A DNA stretch of 64,000 bases from Odontesthes bonariensis. Taxonomy: Eukaryota > Chordata > Actinopteri > Atheriniformes > Atherinopsidae. Shown here piece after piece: positions 22,093 through 33,645 of the stretch. The position numbers and the translations under genes are program-made. Position 1 is the first letter of the stretch. Every line of letters begins with the position of its first letter. The notes below the pieces were generated by a model. It worked only from the letters and a program-made list of their open reading frames with translations, had not been told where the DNA came from and did not search any database. Location of the stretch: NCBI RefSeq assembly GCF_027942865.1, contig NC_134520.1, positions 35,131,688 to 35,195,687 of the forward strand, written 5' to 3'.

Positions 22093-22690
22093 AACTAGTG
22101 TTGTATAAAGTACTGAAATCTCACACTCAAGTAAAAGTATAGGTACCCCTCCAAAATATGACTTTGGTAAAAGTCCAAGTCACTGACTGAAATGTTACGG
22201 GAGTTAAAGTCTTAAAGTATCCGAAACGTCTTGTACTTAAGTATGAGGATTACTGTAAAAATAGATGTGCTTAAGTAATGTAATGAAAAGTATAAGTAAA
22301 AAGTAAACAAGGCAAATGCAGTTTGAATGACATTTTTTATATTTTGGTAAACTTTGAAGGTCAAATACACTTAAAATCTGCACAAAGTGCAGGCAACATT
22401 TAGACAGAAAATACAAACTTTGTGAACCTTTAAGTGTTTCTTCTTCAAGTAAGGTCAGTGCTGAAAATGACATTACAGCATTAAGAAAAAAATGCAACAA
22501 AAGAGGCTGCTACTGTTATTGCCATCATTATAAACAAAATTTAAAGAAAAAAATAGGAGAAAACTGCAGCTTATCTGGCATCTGAAGAGGGAGTCCAGTT
22601 TGAAACCCCATTTGTAAACCTTTCTAAAAAGTAAATAAAATAACTCAGTACAGAAAATGCGGCCAACATCACCAAGAAAAAAAGCTGTTA
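22093..22690. mobile_element. Probable inserted repeat in the inverted block
   Basis: The segment is absent from the matching places near 13190 and 47790. It begins CTAGTGTTGTATAAAGTACTG, trimmed here to the motif TAGTGTTGTATAAAGTACTG, and is followed by several AAGTAAAAGTA-like motifs. This is a style known from fish MITE-like repeats. I could not define its second end. Confidence 0.45.
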
Positions 22691-22696
22691 CGATTA

Positions 22697-22757
22697 CAGC
22701 CGGTGTTTCAGCAGATGTTTCAGCAGATGTTTCAGCAGATGTTTCAGCAGATGTTTC
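22697..22757. repeat. 12-bp tandem repeat in exon 5 of copy C
   Basis: GTTTCAGCAGAT is repeated about four times. Copy D (47195-47225) has about two units. Confidence 0.9.
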
Positions 22758-22820
22758 GGATCTGTGAACAGAGGTGAGACATTCAGGTTGTTACTGAGGA
22801 GGAAAAGATTAAAGAGACTT

Positions 22821-23472
22821 AAGCCCTATTCGGACGGGACTAGTTCAGTGGGGGGACGTATGGTAATGTTGGTTAACCAGACGACGCCAGGGAGAAGAAA
22901 TGACCAATTCGGACGGGACAAGAAATCCCTGTAATATTCATCTAACATGGGAGGAGTTTTCTTGAATATAAAGCATTCTGCTCCAAAATTATTGTATACA
23001 AACGCAGAAGACTTTTTTGTTTGTTTACCTGAATGATAAGTATTACTAAAACGTATTGTACAGTATAACAGAACAGAAGATTTATTCATTTTTGACCTTA
23101 ATGTAAAGTACTGTTCACCAGAAGTTTTGCTCAGGATACTTATTTTACCTGAATGTAAAGTACAGTTTAAAAAAAGGACTGCACAACGAAACTTAAGTGT
23201 CCTTTTCTATTTTACACCTAATTGTTTCTCTCTTTAAAAGGATGAGACGACATATTCCGTACTTATTACCGAAGGTGGCATTCGCACGGGATTAGTATTA
23301 CCTATGGTAGATACTCCGGACCGTTTCACAGGAGGCAGAATTCTCGGCAAAGTTTACCGACATACTCCGCTGTCTTTACTGACATGGCGCGTTCGGACGG
23401 GACTAGATTTCCCGGTTATTATTACTTTACCCCAGGTCCCCCCATTAAACTAGTCCCGTCCGAATAGGGCTT
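22821..23472. mobile_element. 652-bp inverted-repeat element in intron 4 of copy C
   Basis: The ends are AAGCCCTATTCGGACGGGAC and its inverse (GTCCCGTCCGAATAGGGCTT). An element of the same length is at 46477-47128 in copy D, in the same place. Copies A, B and E give the empty site (CATGAAAGTCTC). The target duplication is at most three bases (AAA/TAA), as in PIF/Harbinger elements. No transposase. Confidence 0.75.
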
Positions 23473-24610
23473 TTCATGAGCTCGTTCATCACATGGAGAC
23501 ATTTACAGGTTGAATGATGAACTCTCACCCCTTTAGATCCTCGTCTCTGACGGTTAACGAGCAGCACAGCCACCACGATGATCAGGATGATGGAGAAAGG
23601 GATGATGGCGATGATGGCGCCGATGTGGGCTGAAGGGGTTCCCAACGGAGCCGGGTCACCACCTGTCAGACAGAGAGGACCAAACACTCAGCTGAAAGTA
23701 GGTCTTCTGTCCAATTGTTTGTCAAAAGTTAATATCAAAAGTTTTATTCCAACTAAAAAAATGCTGCTAATGTCACAATGCTATAGATTGTTTTTTGGCT
23801 TTATCCCAAACTAAATGAACTCCCGCTCTCTTCATGGAGCCGTTTACCCTGCAGGTCAGCTTCAGATTCTCTGAAGTCGGCGGTCTAACTGAGGTGTTGC
23901 ACATTTTTACAAGAAACTGAAAGACTCTTACCGTCAGAGAGAAGTTTGGGACAATCTGTAAAGGAGAACAGATCAGGGTCAGGTGCCAACAGAAACAGTT
24001 ATACAGGTTTCTATATGTCAGCATCATAAAACCAGCAGCTCGATGCTCAGAAAACTCACAAATCTTCAGTTTACATGTGTTACAGGAGCAGAAGGAGTTC
24101 CTCCAGCTGCTCAGACGCTGCTCTTTCATTCACCCCGAGGACACTTTTAGCCTTTTTCATCTTACTTATGCTGCAAGATGTGCAATACAGTCATACAACA
24201 ACCGGATTGCACTGTAACTTTTTACTTTTACTATTTTTATTCTCTTGTATATTATTTAGATATCTTTTTATATTTTTGGTGTAACCAAAGCCAAGAGCTC
24301 CTGCACTAAATGTCATTATGCCAGCATAGTGACAATAAAGAATTCTTGATTCTAAATGTGGACCTTTTGTATATGTCCACTAGATGGCGCCACTTGCATT
24401 ATAAATCAGTGTTGCTGCCAATTATCGACCCATTTCAGAAAGTAATAATAAAATTAATAATCAGATACTCTTTGACATGTGTTTTATGGAAGTTATTTCA
24501 GTTTTTCCCCTCTAATAAAAACTGTGGAGCTTATCTGCCTTTAAAGGGTTAAAATACCTCAAATATAATGAATAATTAATACCTATACTTCCGGCTGAAG
24601 TCGTTTCCTT

Positions 24611-25470
24611 TAAAATTAATTTTTATTTTCTTGACGTGTCTTGTAAAATGGCAACTGGAAACAAACTTTAGCCAAATAGACAGTTTTTAATCTCATTATT
24701 ACAATGGCAGGTTATCACATTCACAAACAGGCTAAAGGGCTGCAAGGCAAAGACAATGTTGAACAGTTGTTTTACAGACATCTAAGATAGTGTTAATAAA
24801 GGGATGAAGGAGGTCCTGTCTGCACTCAGATGGGAGGTAAGATGACTATGATGGGAGCAGGAGAAGACAAGCAGGGTCTGAAATGATAGCACATGTTAGT
24901 GGAAAGATTCATGAGATGACAGCAATAAATGTGTGATGCAGATTTCATCAAAGCATCCAATACAGAATAGGGCATATTAATGGTTGGACTATGGGATGTC
25001 TGATGCAGGCAACAATAAAGGCTCTGGAAGTAGTCAGAAAAATGAAACGGATTGAATCGGTGGCAGAGGTTGACCACGGGCAGATGGAAGAAAGGTGAGA
25101 GAAGTCATTGTTTCTAGATAAAAGAACATGATAATAAAGTCAACAAGTGAAGAAGACTCTTGTAAGTAGTTAGTGACGTAAAATGCATGAACTTTTTCTT
25201 TTTCCTATGTAGTGAAAGACAGGAGATTCTCATGGAAATTAAAATGAACATGGAGAGGCGAGGACTTCTGTGAATTTTGGGACAAAGAAAGGTTTCACAA
25301 ATTCTAAAGTGTGTTTGGTATCATTTATATCATGTGATCAATGATTAAACCCATATTTAATTATTTTTCATACAGGTTCTGGTTTTGGATGGTCCAAATG
25401 AAAAGAAGAAAGAAAGCTCAGAGGAACTTTTTGAATTTTCAATGACCAAATAAAGTTTTCACAAATAATA
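24611..25470. other. AT-rich segment left of the P2X7-C-like fragment
   Basis: No recognisable gene. A minus-strand frame at 24826-25077 is open but has no family features that I can name. Confidence 0.35.
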
Positions 25471-25790
25471 AAATGTGTTTTAAAGACTCTGTACCCTCTT
25501 TAGAATAATTCCATCCAGATTTGAGCAGTCTAAGTAATATAGTTTCCATACAGGACCCAGTTCAGGGTGATCAGAATACCAAAAAAGCAGTGAAATGGCC
25601 CTGTTCTGTATTTTCACAAATCAGAAAAAAGGTTTCACAAATCCCAAACAAGATTTTAATGAATCTAAAACCTCTTTAGAATAATTCCATCCAGATTTGA
25701 TCAGTGTAACTTTTGTAGTTTCCATACAGGACCTTGTTTTGGTCGATCAAAATGCAAAAAAAAGCAGTGAAATGGCCCTTTATGCCCACC
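25370..25790. repeat. Degenerate tandem repeat, unit about 180 bases
   Basis: Phrases such as AATAATTCCATCCAGATTTG, TTTCCATACAGGACC and AGCAGTGAAATGGCCCT appear in the same order at 25502-25595 and again at 25680-25780. A third weaker start is near 25375. Confidence 0.7.
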
Positions 25791-26018
25791 CCTTTAATGC
25801 GCGAATCGGAGGCTGGCGAATCGGATGCCAACTTCAGCGTCGTGCTTGAGTCTAACTGCTCAACCTCTTGTGCTCGCTCCTGTGAGCTCTCACTACCAAC
25901 CCGGATTTTTTTAAGTAAGCGACGCACCTCCACGTTATCAGTGCTAGTGTACAGTAATTAATAAATTATAAACAGCATAGTTTGTGCCTGTATAAGCTTG
26001 CCCATAGGAAACCGTTTC

Positions 26019-26799
26019 ATGGCCGAATATCTCAAGAGAGCAGCCAGACGCCTCGCGAATATCTTCGGAACAGCTCCAAATGTTCAACAACAAGCAGGGG
26101 TGAGTAGAACATCATGCTATAATGTGAAATCAAGGGCCCAATGTCAAAAAACCGGTCTTATCCTTTAACTCATTTACTTGCCACTAAAGATGTTTCATTG
26201 TTATATTTGCCGGCATTACCTGAAAACAGAATATCATTACACTGCCTTTTTTTTTTAAATAATAGGTGTCAATGTGGAATTTGCGAGATAATGCCCACAG
26301 AAAGGGAGAGTAGATGCTGCATGGGGATCCCTCAGGTAACACTGTAAACATTTGGATCTACCTGTTTGGCAGTTTACGGCTGAGAAGAACGCATCGGTAA
26401 GCGTTGTAAAATAATTACTCATAGCCACATACATAGAGTTTACAGTATACCCACCCAACAGAGCCTGATAATTCAACTATGCAGACAGTATGAAGAGTGT
26501 TTGTAGATTTATTTACAAGACATTATTAAAACACAATCAAGAATAATCCTTAGGAATATGTAAATATGTACAACATAGCAATAACAGAAGAACAACAACA
26601 TTCTCTGCAAGTCATTTTTTCTATCTGTTCTTCCAGGCGCTTCAGGTATTTGGCCTACAGGCAGTTCGTGGCGTGGTGCTGGGGCTTTTTGGGTCGCCGG
26701 ATCAGAGTGGTCATTCCTGCCTGTGTGGTCCTGCGTATCTGTGCCGAGTACCCCGATGATGAAGGACACTGCACCGGGTTTAGACTGCCTCGCGTGTGA
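26019..26799 (+). pseudogene. P2X7-receptor C-terminal-domain gene fragment
   Basis: Two exons are convincing. Exon 26266-26335 encodes CQCGICEIMPTERESRCCMG, the Cys-rich start of the P2X7 cytoplasmic (ballast) domain. Its first base would complete a preceding Trp or Gly codon. Exon 26637-26799 encodes RFRYLAYRQFVAWCWGFLGR, then VVIPACVVLRICAEYP and stop TGA, the end of the same domain. The middle of the domain is missing and phases do not join (0 to 2), so this is a fragment or a gene with an unseen exon. A possible first exon is 26019-26099 (MAEYLKRAARRLANIF...), ending at GTGAGT, but in a different phase. P2X channel segments are absent. Stand-alone P2X7-C proteins are common in fish, with function unknown. 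Confidence 0.65.
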
Positions 26800-27690
26800 A
26801 AAATTAGGTCCATCAGGACATCCACATACCCTTTCACACAGGACATTCATACACACTGTACACGCACAACATTTGTATATTTCAGTTAGTCATTTGTACA
26901 TTTCAATGTTTATTTATATTTGTTCTATATATTTATATTTATTTCTCACATTTTTTGTATTCCTATTTGTTGGAATTAACCTCAGTAAATGTGATAAAGG
27001 CAAAAGTAGTTGGACTTGAATTCTTGAACTTTTGAGGTCTTACCAAAGGTTGGCTTAGTCTTTTGACGTTTGACTGCACTCTCCCTTCTTGGATTTGGGA
27101 AAGGAGATTTTGAAGAGAGGTACACCGTCTGCTGTCTGGGCCTGTGGTCGGTTCGCATTTTCATTAAAGTGGATCGCTGCCAAGTACAGTCTGAAAGAAC
27201 AAGGAACAATGTGTAAACGGTGTTTCTCACAGAATTTTCATTTGTCATGGTGGTGGGGGTTAGCTGGTAGAGACACATGCATCATCATGGGAGAGCATTT
27301 GAAAAGCTCTTTTCCAAAAGCTGTTCTCATTACTTTTTTTAAATCTGATTTCAAGCATCAGGAAAGTGATATCAGCTGAGATAGCATTTGAAACATTTAA
27401 ATGCTGCTTTTAATGGTAGTAACAAATAAAACAATATTTTTGAAAGTAGGTATAAAACATTTTGGAAAAAGCTTTTCATATATTGTGAAGTTTCATAGGA
27501 ACTATGATCTGAAAACCCCCTAAAAGTATAAATTTTCTGGTAAATCAAATATAAATTACATTCACAAGACAATCTTTTCAGGGGACCTGGTCTAGGTGTT
27601 TCGTGCCTTATAGGGCTGGAGAAACCCGGCTCAATAATGACATTTCAGACAAAAACTTTCAACAACTACAAGGTAAAACATCTCACCTGC
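26800..27690. other. Spacer between the P2X7-C fragment and the THAP fossil
   Basis: This contains the likely 3' UTR of the plus-strand fragment (T-rich to about 26990) and then sequence with weak coding look on the minus strand (SRRCTSLQ/RLSQPLVRP-like pieces near 27050-27140). No intact ORF. Confidence 0.35.
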
Positions 27691-28726
27691 AAAGCATTCC
27701 AATATGGGGAAAGACAACATTCTTCAGTGTGGCTGCAGTCCTAGTGACAATGGGCTCAGTCTGGCAGGCAGCATCCCTGGTCCGGGATGTCTGGACGTGA
27801 GCACTTGATGTGCTGGCCAGTGAAGAGTGAACCTGATGCAGACAGAGAGCACACATCTCATGGTTCGAAAGCCGAGCATTACACTCGTGATAAACTGACG
27901 AGTCACGACAGATTTGAAGTCAAAATTGTGTTCGAATTGACAGATACATAATGGTGTATGTTCGAGGGAAGTCAGCAAACGTTTGCTAAACACCCTTCAC
28001 CCAGCCACAACACCCGATCGCATATCACACACGAAAGACGCAGAAACGACTCGACCTTTAAAAAAAAAAAAAGTCACCAAACCGTAACAAATGCTTTCAA
28101 AATATAAAGTCACCAATCTAAAGAAAGGCTTACAAAATATGAATTGTTTTCGTCGGGCGTCATTTTCCGTGTAACAGACGTATCTAGCCGCAGAACATAA
28201 CTAGACTTGCTTACCTAAGTATTCATGCTTTATGTAGTCCCCTACACGTAAGATACTTGGTCAAAAGACAAATGTCTTGTTTTACAACCAATTTACCAAA
28301 TCTAACCAGTTTAACAGAGTATTGGTTTTGTAGCGCAGTGTAGGTTTCATGGATAAATACCTCCACAGCTAATGTTGGCTAGTTAGCTGTCACCCATAAA
28401 GTGCTAGCGGCTAGCAAATAATTATGACTTACTTGATCGGTGTGGGTAGCTGATGGACCGGCAAGGCTTGGCACTGATCCAGGCTTCAACTTCAGGTGTA
28501 GGGCAAAACCTGTCCTGTACTGTCCCAAGTTGTGAAATCATTCCTCTGAAATGTGTCGCGCAAACACTGACGCTCTTTGGAACATGCATGGGCACCCGTA
28601 CCTCTAAATGAAATTAAGCCATTCCGTTTTCAAAGGGTCAGAGGATGGAAGCGGAAACAGATTCTTCTCTTCATCTTCACATCCTGGCACAGTACATTTC
28701 GCATGGTAAAGTCGTTTGGAAGCCAT
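27690..28726 (-). pseudogene. Decayed THAP-type zinc-finger gene
   Basis: The minus-strand ATG at 28726 opens a 40-codon frame with AKCTVPGCEDEEKNLFPLPS then LKTEWLNFI and a TAG at 28606-28604. Beyond the stop, the same frame continues with SVFARHISEE, which aligns with the second half of a THAP C2CH finger, but its Cys has become Phe, and a TGA follows. Further down (27820-27690) another coherent stretch reads TRDAACQTEPIVTRTAATLK. THAP fingers are DNA-binding modules of several transposases, including the two-gene ISL2EU type. Convergent orientation to the P2X7-C fragment suggests one mobile unit. Confidence 0.6.
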
Positions 28727-29039
28727 TGCTGTATCTTCTGTGACTGTCTTCAGTCGTGGCGAGTCTCGGTCTACTCCACATGAGTTGGGCGGGTAAGGTA
28801 ATGCAGGTGTGGGTGGAGACAGAGGGCGTGGCGGAGAGAGGGGGTGGGAAAGTTTGATGAGCTCTATCCTGGCATGACGTCATACCAGGAGCCTTGAGTC
28901 AACGAGACACTTGGAGGCGCTCTATTCAAAACACGGAGGAAATGCTGTACTGCTCAGTGAATACATTTCGCAATTTCTACTCACTGGGGTGACTTAAGGA
29001 GGCTAGAGGAACTCATTTTAAGGCTCAAAAACCTCTGAG

Positions 29040-29069
29040 AGTGAAATTTTCATGCCATGGGACCTTTAA
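29040..29069. mobile_element. TTAA-type element terminus
   Basis: The sequence ends CATGCCATGGGACCTTTAA, a terminal motif ending at TTAA (29066-29069), beyond which the sequence changes character. I did not find the matching left end in the window, so size and content of the element are open. Confidence 0.45.
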
Positions 29070-29090
29070 GGTCAGGTCGCACCGGTCATA

Positions 29091-29768
29091 AAACCCTGTC
29101 AGCGGGTGTTAAAAAGGCCATTTGTCGCACTAAAGATTGTGAGCTTGCGCTTATGTCATCACGCTTCGCGGGAAGTTCAGTGTTCACTCGTCTTCAGTGA
29201 GGGGCAGTTCAGTGTTCACTCGTCTTCAGTGAGGGGCAGTTCAGTGTTCACTCGTCTTCAGTGAGGGGCAGTTCAGTGTTCACTCGTCTTCAGTGAGGGG
29301 CAGTTCAGTGTTCACTCGTGAGGGGCAGTTCAGTGTTCACTCGTCTTCAGTGAGGGGCAGTTCAGTGTTCACTCGTCTTCAGTGAGGGGCAGTTCAGTGT
29401 TCACTCGTCTTCAGTGAGGGGCAGTTCAGGTAGAGAGCTGCCTCCAGTCTGTGAGCCACGGACATTTGGCTTGATGTTTCACCATGAAAAGACACTTTAT
29501 TTGCCTTCTGAACTCATTTCTTTTACCTTGTGTGCGTCATTGAAGATCTACACACACACAAGCTGGTTTTCTAAATGTTATAAGAAGAGTATCACCTGAT
29601 TTCCTAATTGACCCTTGTGTATTACTGTGCTGCCTTCAAGTTCACTAAAACTCTTTAAACTGCATTCTGGACTCAGTGGCGTTCTTACCGACGCACCAGG
29701 AAGACACCATACCATTCAACCAGCAATACAGTCCACCCACCTAATCAGCTGTAAACCCTGTCAGCGGG
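29091..29768. mobile_element. Insertion flanked by a 16-bp direct repeat
   Basis: AAACCCTGTCAGCGGG occurs perfectly at 29091-29106 and 29753-29768. Between them are 646 bases with a minisatellite and no coding sequence. A long target duplication suits a retroposed sequence, but neither end has a poly-A or known motif. Confidence 0.5.
29172..29430. repeat. 32-bp minisatellite, about eight units
   Basis: Unit CAGTTCAGTGTTCACTCGTC followed by TTCAGTGAGGGG. One unit near 29308 lacks the TCTTCAG part. It lies inside the insertion flanked by 16-bp repeats. Confidence 0.95.
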
Positions 29769-30320
29769 ACTGGGTGTGACAACGTGAAGCTAAACCTCTG
29801 CGTGAACACGCGCAGCCTTTCCGCCGGTTATTCAGCCTTCGAATGTCAGCGAATAGCTGCTTTGTGATTGGTGGAACAAGGTACAAACTAGTTTCCTACG
29901 AATCAGAGCCGCTCTGCTACGCCGCCCCCCGACCCCCCCGTCATGTTTCACAGACTCCGCTGCTTCAACTTCCAACTCTCTGCTGAGGGAGATTCCTGAC
30001 AACAAGCATGATAAGGTGGGTGAAATATCTGTTCAGATGCAGTTTTCAGTGTTTCTTCTCACCGTTTCCTGACAGTTTGCTCCACTCATTAAATACACTG
30101 AAAAAGGGAATTATTGGGTCTTTGAATTTACAAAAGTTGAGTTTGTAAAAGCAACATGTTGTATCATGAGGGACCGATGTAAATCAAGTAAATCCAAAGA
30201 ATAATTTTATTTTTTTCAGTGTACGCGGTTCTTTCAGCTTCTTTAGTTTAAATAAGTCGATTATTGTGATTTAATTCATCTTTATTAGACTCATTCAGCT
30301 CCTACGGTAGATGGTCTGTA
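29769..30320. other. Non-coding segment
   Basis: A C-rich tract is at 29924-29940. A stretch at 29960-30060 resembles the shared exon-like blocks at 17.9, 38.1 and 52.5 kb (GCATGATAAGGTGGGTGAAA). No gene seen. Confidence 0.35.
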
Positions 30321-30324
30321 CTAG

Positions 30325-33300
30325 CTGAGTGAAGCTGACACCCCACCCACTGAAAAATTCAAGCAAATAGATTGATCGGTTAGTGCTCCGTTTGTGCTGC
30401 TTTGTGCCGTTAAAATTTTGGTTTGTGCTGCTTTGGTTTCTGAGATATTAAAGATTATTTTTTAGGTCATCCAAAGGTCACCATCCCCCCATATTACTCC
30501 AAAACAAACCAAAGTAGTCTACTTCTTTAGTGCTCCGTTTTTGCAGGTTTGTGCCGTTAAAACGGGCGTTTGAGCTGCTTTCGTCTCCGAGTTACGTTTT
30601 ACTTTCAGTTGATCACATGATTTCACTATATTGATCAGGAGGCAATGAATTTCATCTGCTGCAGGTTGTAGTCATTCTGTTTTGTTCCAGTAAGTTCTTT
30701 TCGCCAATTCAGTCAGTGGGAAGTTGTCGGATATGTTGCCAAGGCAGGAGAGAACAGAATTAACACCCTTGAGTGACATTCAGTGACGGTAATGCAATCC
30801 TTGCCAACCATCAATAAACTAAATAAAAAAATACTGACTCCGTAAAATACATATAACTTCATTATTAGGCTAATGTCACTGTTATTTGCAGAAAGGGATT
30901 TTAAAAAACAAACTGGCTACCTTCTGTTCTCTCCTGCGTTAGCAACATCCGACAACTTCCTACTGAATACTGAATCCAGAATACAATAGAGACCAGTGTA
31001 AACTCCACAAAGCTGGCCTTACTTAATATTAGATCTCTGTCCAATAAGTCACTGTTAGTTAATGACTTCATCATTTCACACAATTTAGATTTTCTTTTTC
31101 TGACAGAAACATGGTTAACAGAGAGCACAAGTGCTACTGTTCTTAATGAAGCAGCTCCCCCAAACTTTAGTTTTATGGATAAATGCCGAAATGGGAGGAA
31201 AGGTGGGGGAGAAGCTGCCTTATTTAAAGATACATTCCAGTGTAAAGAGATCTCATTTGGTGATTTCCCTTCTTTTGAATATCTGAGTTTTATTTTAAAG
31301 GGTGTTCCTAAAATCCTGTTCTTAATCATTTACAGATCTCCAGGATACTGTGCAAGTTTTATTGATGATTTGTCTGAATTATTGTCTGTTATTTCGACTG
31401 ATTTTAACCATTTTATCTTGACCAGGGATTTTAACATTCACATAGATAATATGACGGATGGTAATGCCAAAGAATTTTCTTCTGTGCTGGACATGTTTGG
31501 TTTGTGGCAGCATGTAACAGAACCTACCCACCTTTAAGGTCACATTCTGGACCTGCTCATTTCTAAAGGTGTTGATATTTCTTCTGTTGTGGTTACTGAT
31601 TTGGCCTTGTCTGACCATTTTTGTATTTTATTTGATTTACATATTACTCAGAATGTTCAAACAACCAGCTTCTCGGTTAAGAAGAGGTACATCAATGAGA
31701 ACAAGTGCTCAGTTTAGGGAGGCCATAGCTATGTTACCAACAATGAGCACAGAGTCGGTTGAAGGAATGCTGGATCATTTTAACTTGAAAATTTTGAATG
31801 TAATGGAAGCTGTTGCACCGATAAGAATCAAGAGCACCTTGATCAAACAGAAAACTCCATGGAGAAACACCACTATGGTCAAAAACCTGAAAAGAGAATG
31901 CAGGAAAGCTGAACGTAAATGGAGGAAAACAAAGCTTCACATTCACTATGAGCTATATAAAGAAAGCCTGCGTAGTTATAACAATGAGCTGTGCAAGGCC
32001 AGACAGCTGCATTTATCTGAAATGATTAATAAGAATGTCAACAATTCTCCAACTCTGTTTGCTATGGTTGAAAAACTCACAAATCCTCCTAAACAGTCAA
32101 ACCCAGACCTCCTCTCCACTGAGAAATGCAACGAATTTGCCAACTTTTTTAGCCAAAAAATCAAAACAATTAGACAAAACATTAACGCAACACAGACAAA
32201 CAAGAAAACTAATCTGTGGCTAAAACCTAGAAATAACTCTGACGTTATGTCACAATTTAATGTTGTTAATTTAAAAATCCTAGAGGAAACAGTTCGGCAT
32301 CTGAAATCAACCACTTGTTCTCTGGACATAATACCATCCGACTTTTTAAAAACAGTTTTTACCTCAGTAGAAAGTGATCTCCTACGAATAGTTAACAGCT
32401 CACTGGCATCAGGCATTTTTCCCACGTCACTAAAGACAGCTGCCATTAAGCCACTCCTAAAGAAGAGAACTCTAGACGCCTCTATGATGAACAACTACAG
32501 ACCTGTCTCTAATCTCTCTTTTATATATAAGATTATTGAGAAAGTTGTATTTAACCAGCTCAACGACTTTCTGAATGAAAGTGGAAGTCTTGATAACTTT
32601 CAATCAGGCTTCAGACGTCATCACAGCACTGAAACAGCTCTGGTCAAAGTGTTAAACGACATCAGGTTGAATACTGATTCTGGTAATGTTTCAGTCCTGG
32701 TTCTGTTGGACCTCAGCGCTGCGTTTGATACTGTAGATCACAGAATCCTGTTGCACAGGCTGGAAAACTGGGTTGGACTTTCTGGAGCGGTCCTTAACTG
32801 GTTCAGGTCCTACTTAGAAGGCCGGAGTTATTTTGTTACTATTGGCAGCTATGAATCTGAGCGAGTGGCCATGACTTGTGGAGTCCCCCAGGGGTCAATT
32901 CTTGGACCTCTTCTGTTTAACTTGTATATGCTCCCTTTGGGTCAGATATTGCAGAACTTTAACATCAATTATCACAGTTATGCAGACGATACACAACTTT
33001 ATGTGTCTCTGTCACCATGGCGACTGCAGCCCAGCAGACGTACTGTGTCAGTGTCTGGAGGAAGTAAACACCTGGATGAGAGAGGATTTTCTACAATTAA
33101 ATGAAGACAAAACTGAGATCATTCTGTTTGGGAGCAAAGAGAAGAGGGTCAGCGTTGGTATCCATCTCCAGTAGACTCCATCACTGTAACGCTCTTTTAA
33201 CTGGACTTCCCAAAAAGAGCGTTAAACATCTGCAGCTCATCCAGAACGCTGCTGCTGGAGTTTTAACCCGGACTAAGATATCTGAACACATCACAGCAGC

Positions 33301-33645
33301 TTTAAAATCTTTACTCTGGCTTCCAGTCAGTCACAGAATAGATTTTAAAAGCCTGCTGATGGTTTACAAATCCCAGAATGGTTTAGGCCCAGAATCCATC
33401 TGTGATGTGTTCAGAGAATATAAAGCCAGCAGAGCTCTTAGATCCAAGGACTCAGGTCAGCATTGCCTCCTGATCAATATAGTGAAATCATGTGACCAAC
33501 TGAAAGTAAAACGTAACTCGGAGACGAAAGCAGCTCAAACGCCCGTTTTAACGGCACAAACCTGCAAAAACGGAGCACTAACGGATCAATCTATTTGCTT
33601 GAATTTTTCAGTGGGTGGGGTGTCAGCTTCACTCAGCTGTCTGTG
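30325..33645. repeat. Inverted repeats bracketing the L2 copy
   Basis: Left arm (about 30325-30655) and right arm (about 33457-33645) are inverted matches, beginning AGCTGAGTGAAGCTGACACC on the left and its inverse on the right. The right arm lacks about 120 bases of the left arm. A second shorter inverted pair (GGAAGTTGTCGGAT at 30721 and its inverse ATCCGACAACTTCC at 30947-30960) lies inside. Confidence 0.7.
30925..33460 (+). pseudogene. L2-type LINE, most complete copy (endonuclease and RT)
   Basis: An endonuclease-like region reads LLNIRSLSNKSLLVNDFIIS and LFLTETWL near 31020-31120, then IYRSPGY and ILTRDFNIHIDN (31330-31450). A stop is at about 31535, in EPTHL before GHILDLLIS. The RT follows in a 511-codon frame (31569-33104) with VPQGSILGPLLFN and SYADDTQLYV. 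A small deletion ends this frame, and about 220 bases of the thumb are missing near 33160. The C-terminal L2 blocks continue to about 33450. It is non-functional. Confidence 0.88.

Larger units (their letters stand above)
22694..23955 (-). pseudogene. Copy C: exons 3 to 5 only of the unknown family
   Basis: Microexon 23955-23932, membrane exon 23662-23529 and exon 5 from 22793 are intact and in frame with each other. Exons 1 and 2 are missing because the duplicated block ends in intron 2 near 24607. Exon 5 differs from A, B and E: after the shared LNVSPL-coding stretch it has four 12-bp units (CTGAAACATCTG-type) where D has two. Intron 4 carries the 652-bp element. Without a signal peptide no product is expected. 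Confidence 0.75.
19640..24610. repeat. About 5-kb inverted copy of 45360-49880
   Basis: Reading leftward from 24610, the order is intron 2 to exon 5 of copy C, the 20.9-22.1 kb spacer, the L1 fragment area and the 19.6-20.5 kb segment. The same order is read rightward from 45360. The shared 652-bp element in both copies of the family shows that the duplication came after that insertion. Local differences include the 12-bp repeat number and an added segment at 22093-22690. Confidence 0.85.

Noticed and set aside
29172-29430. Regular repeats considered as a CRISPR array
   Set aside because: Units are directly adjacent without unique spacers; this is a minisatellite in an animal genome.
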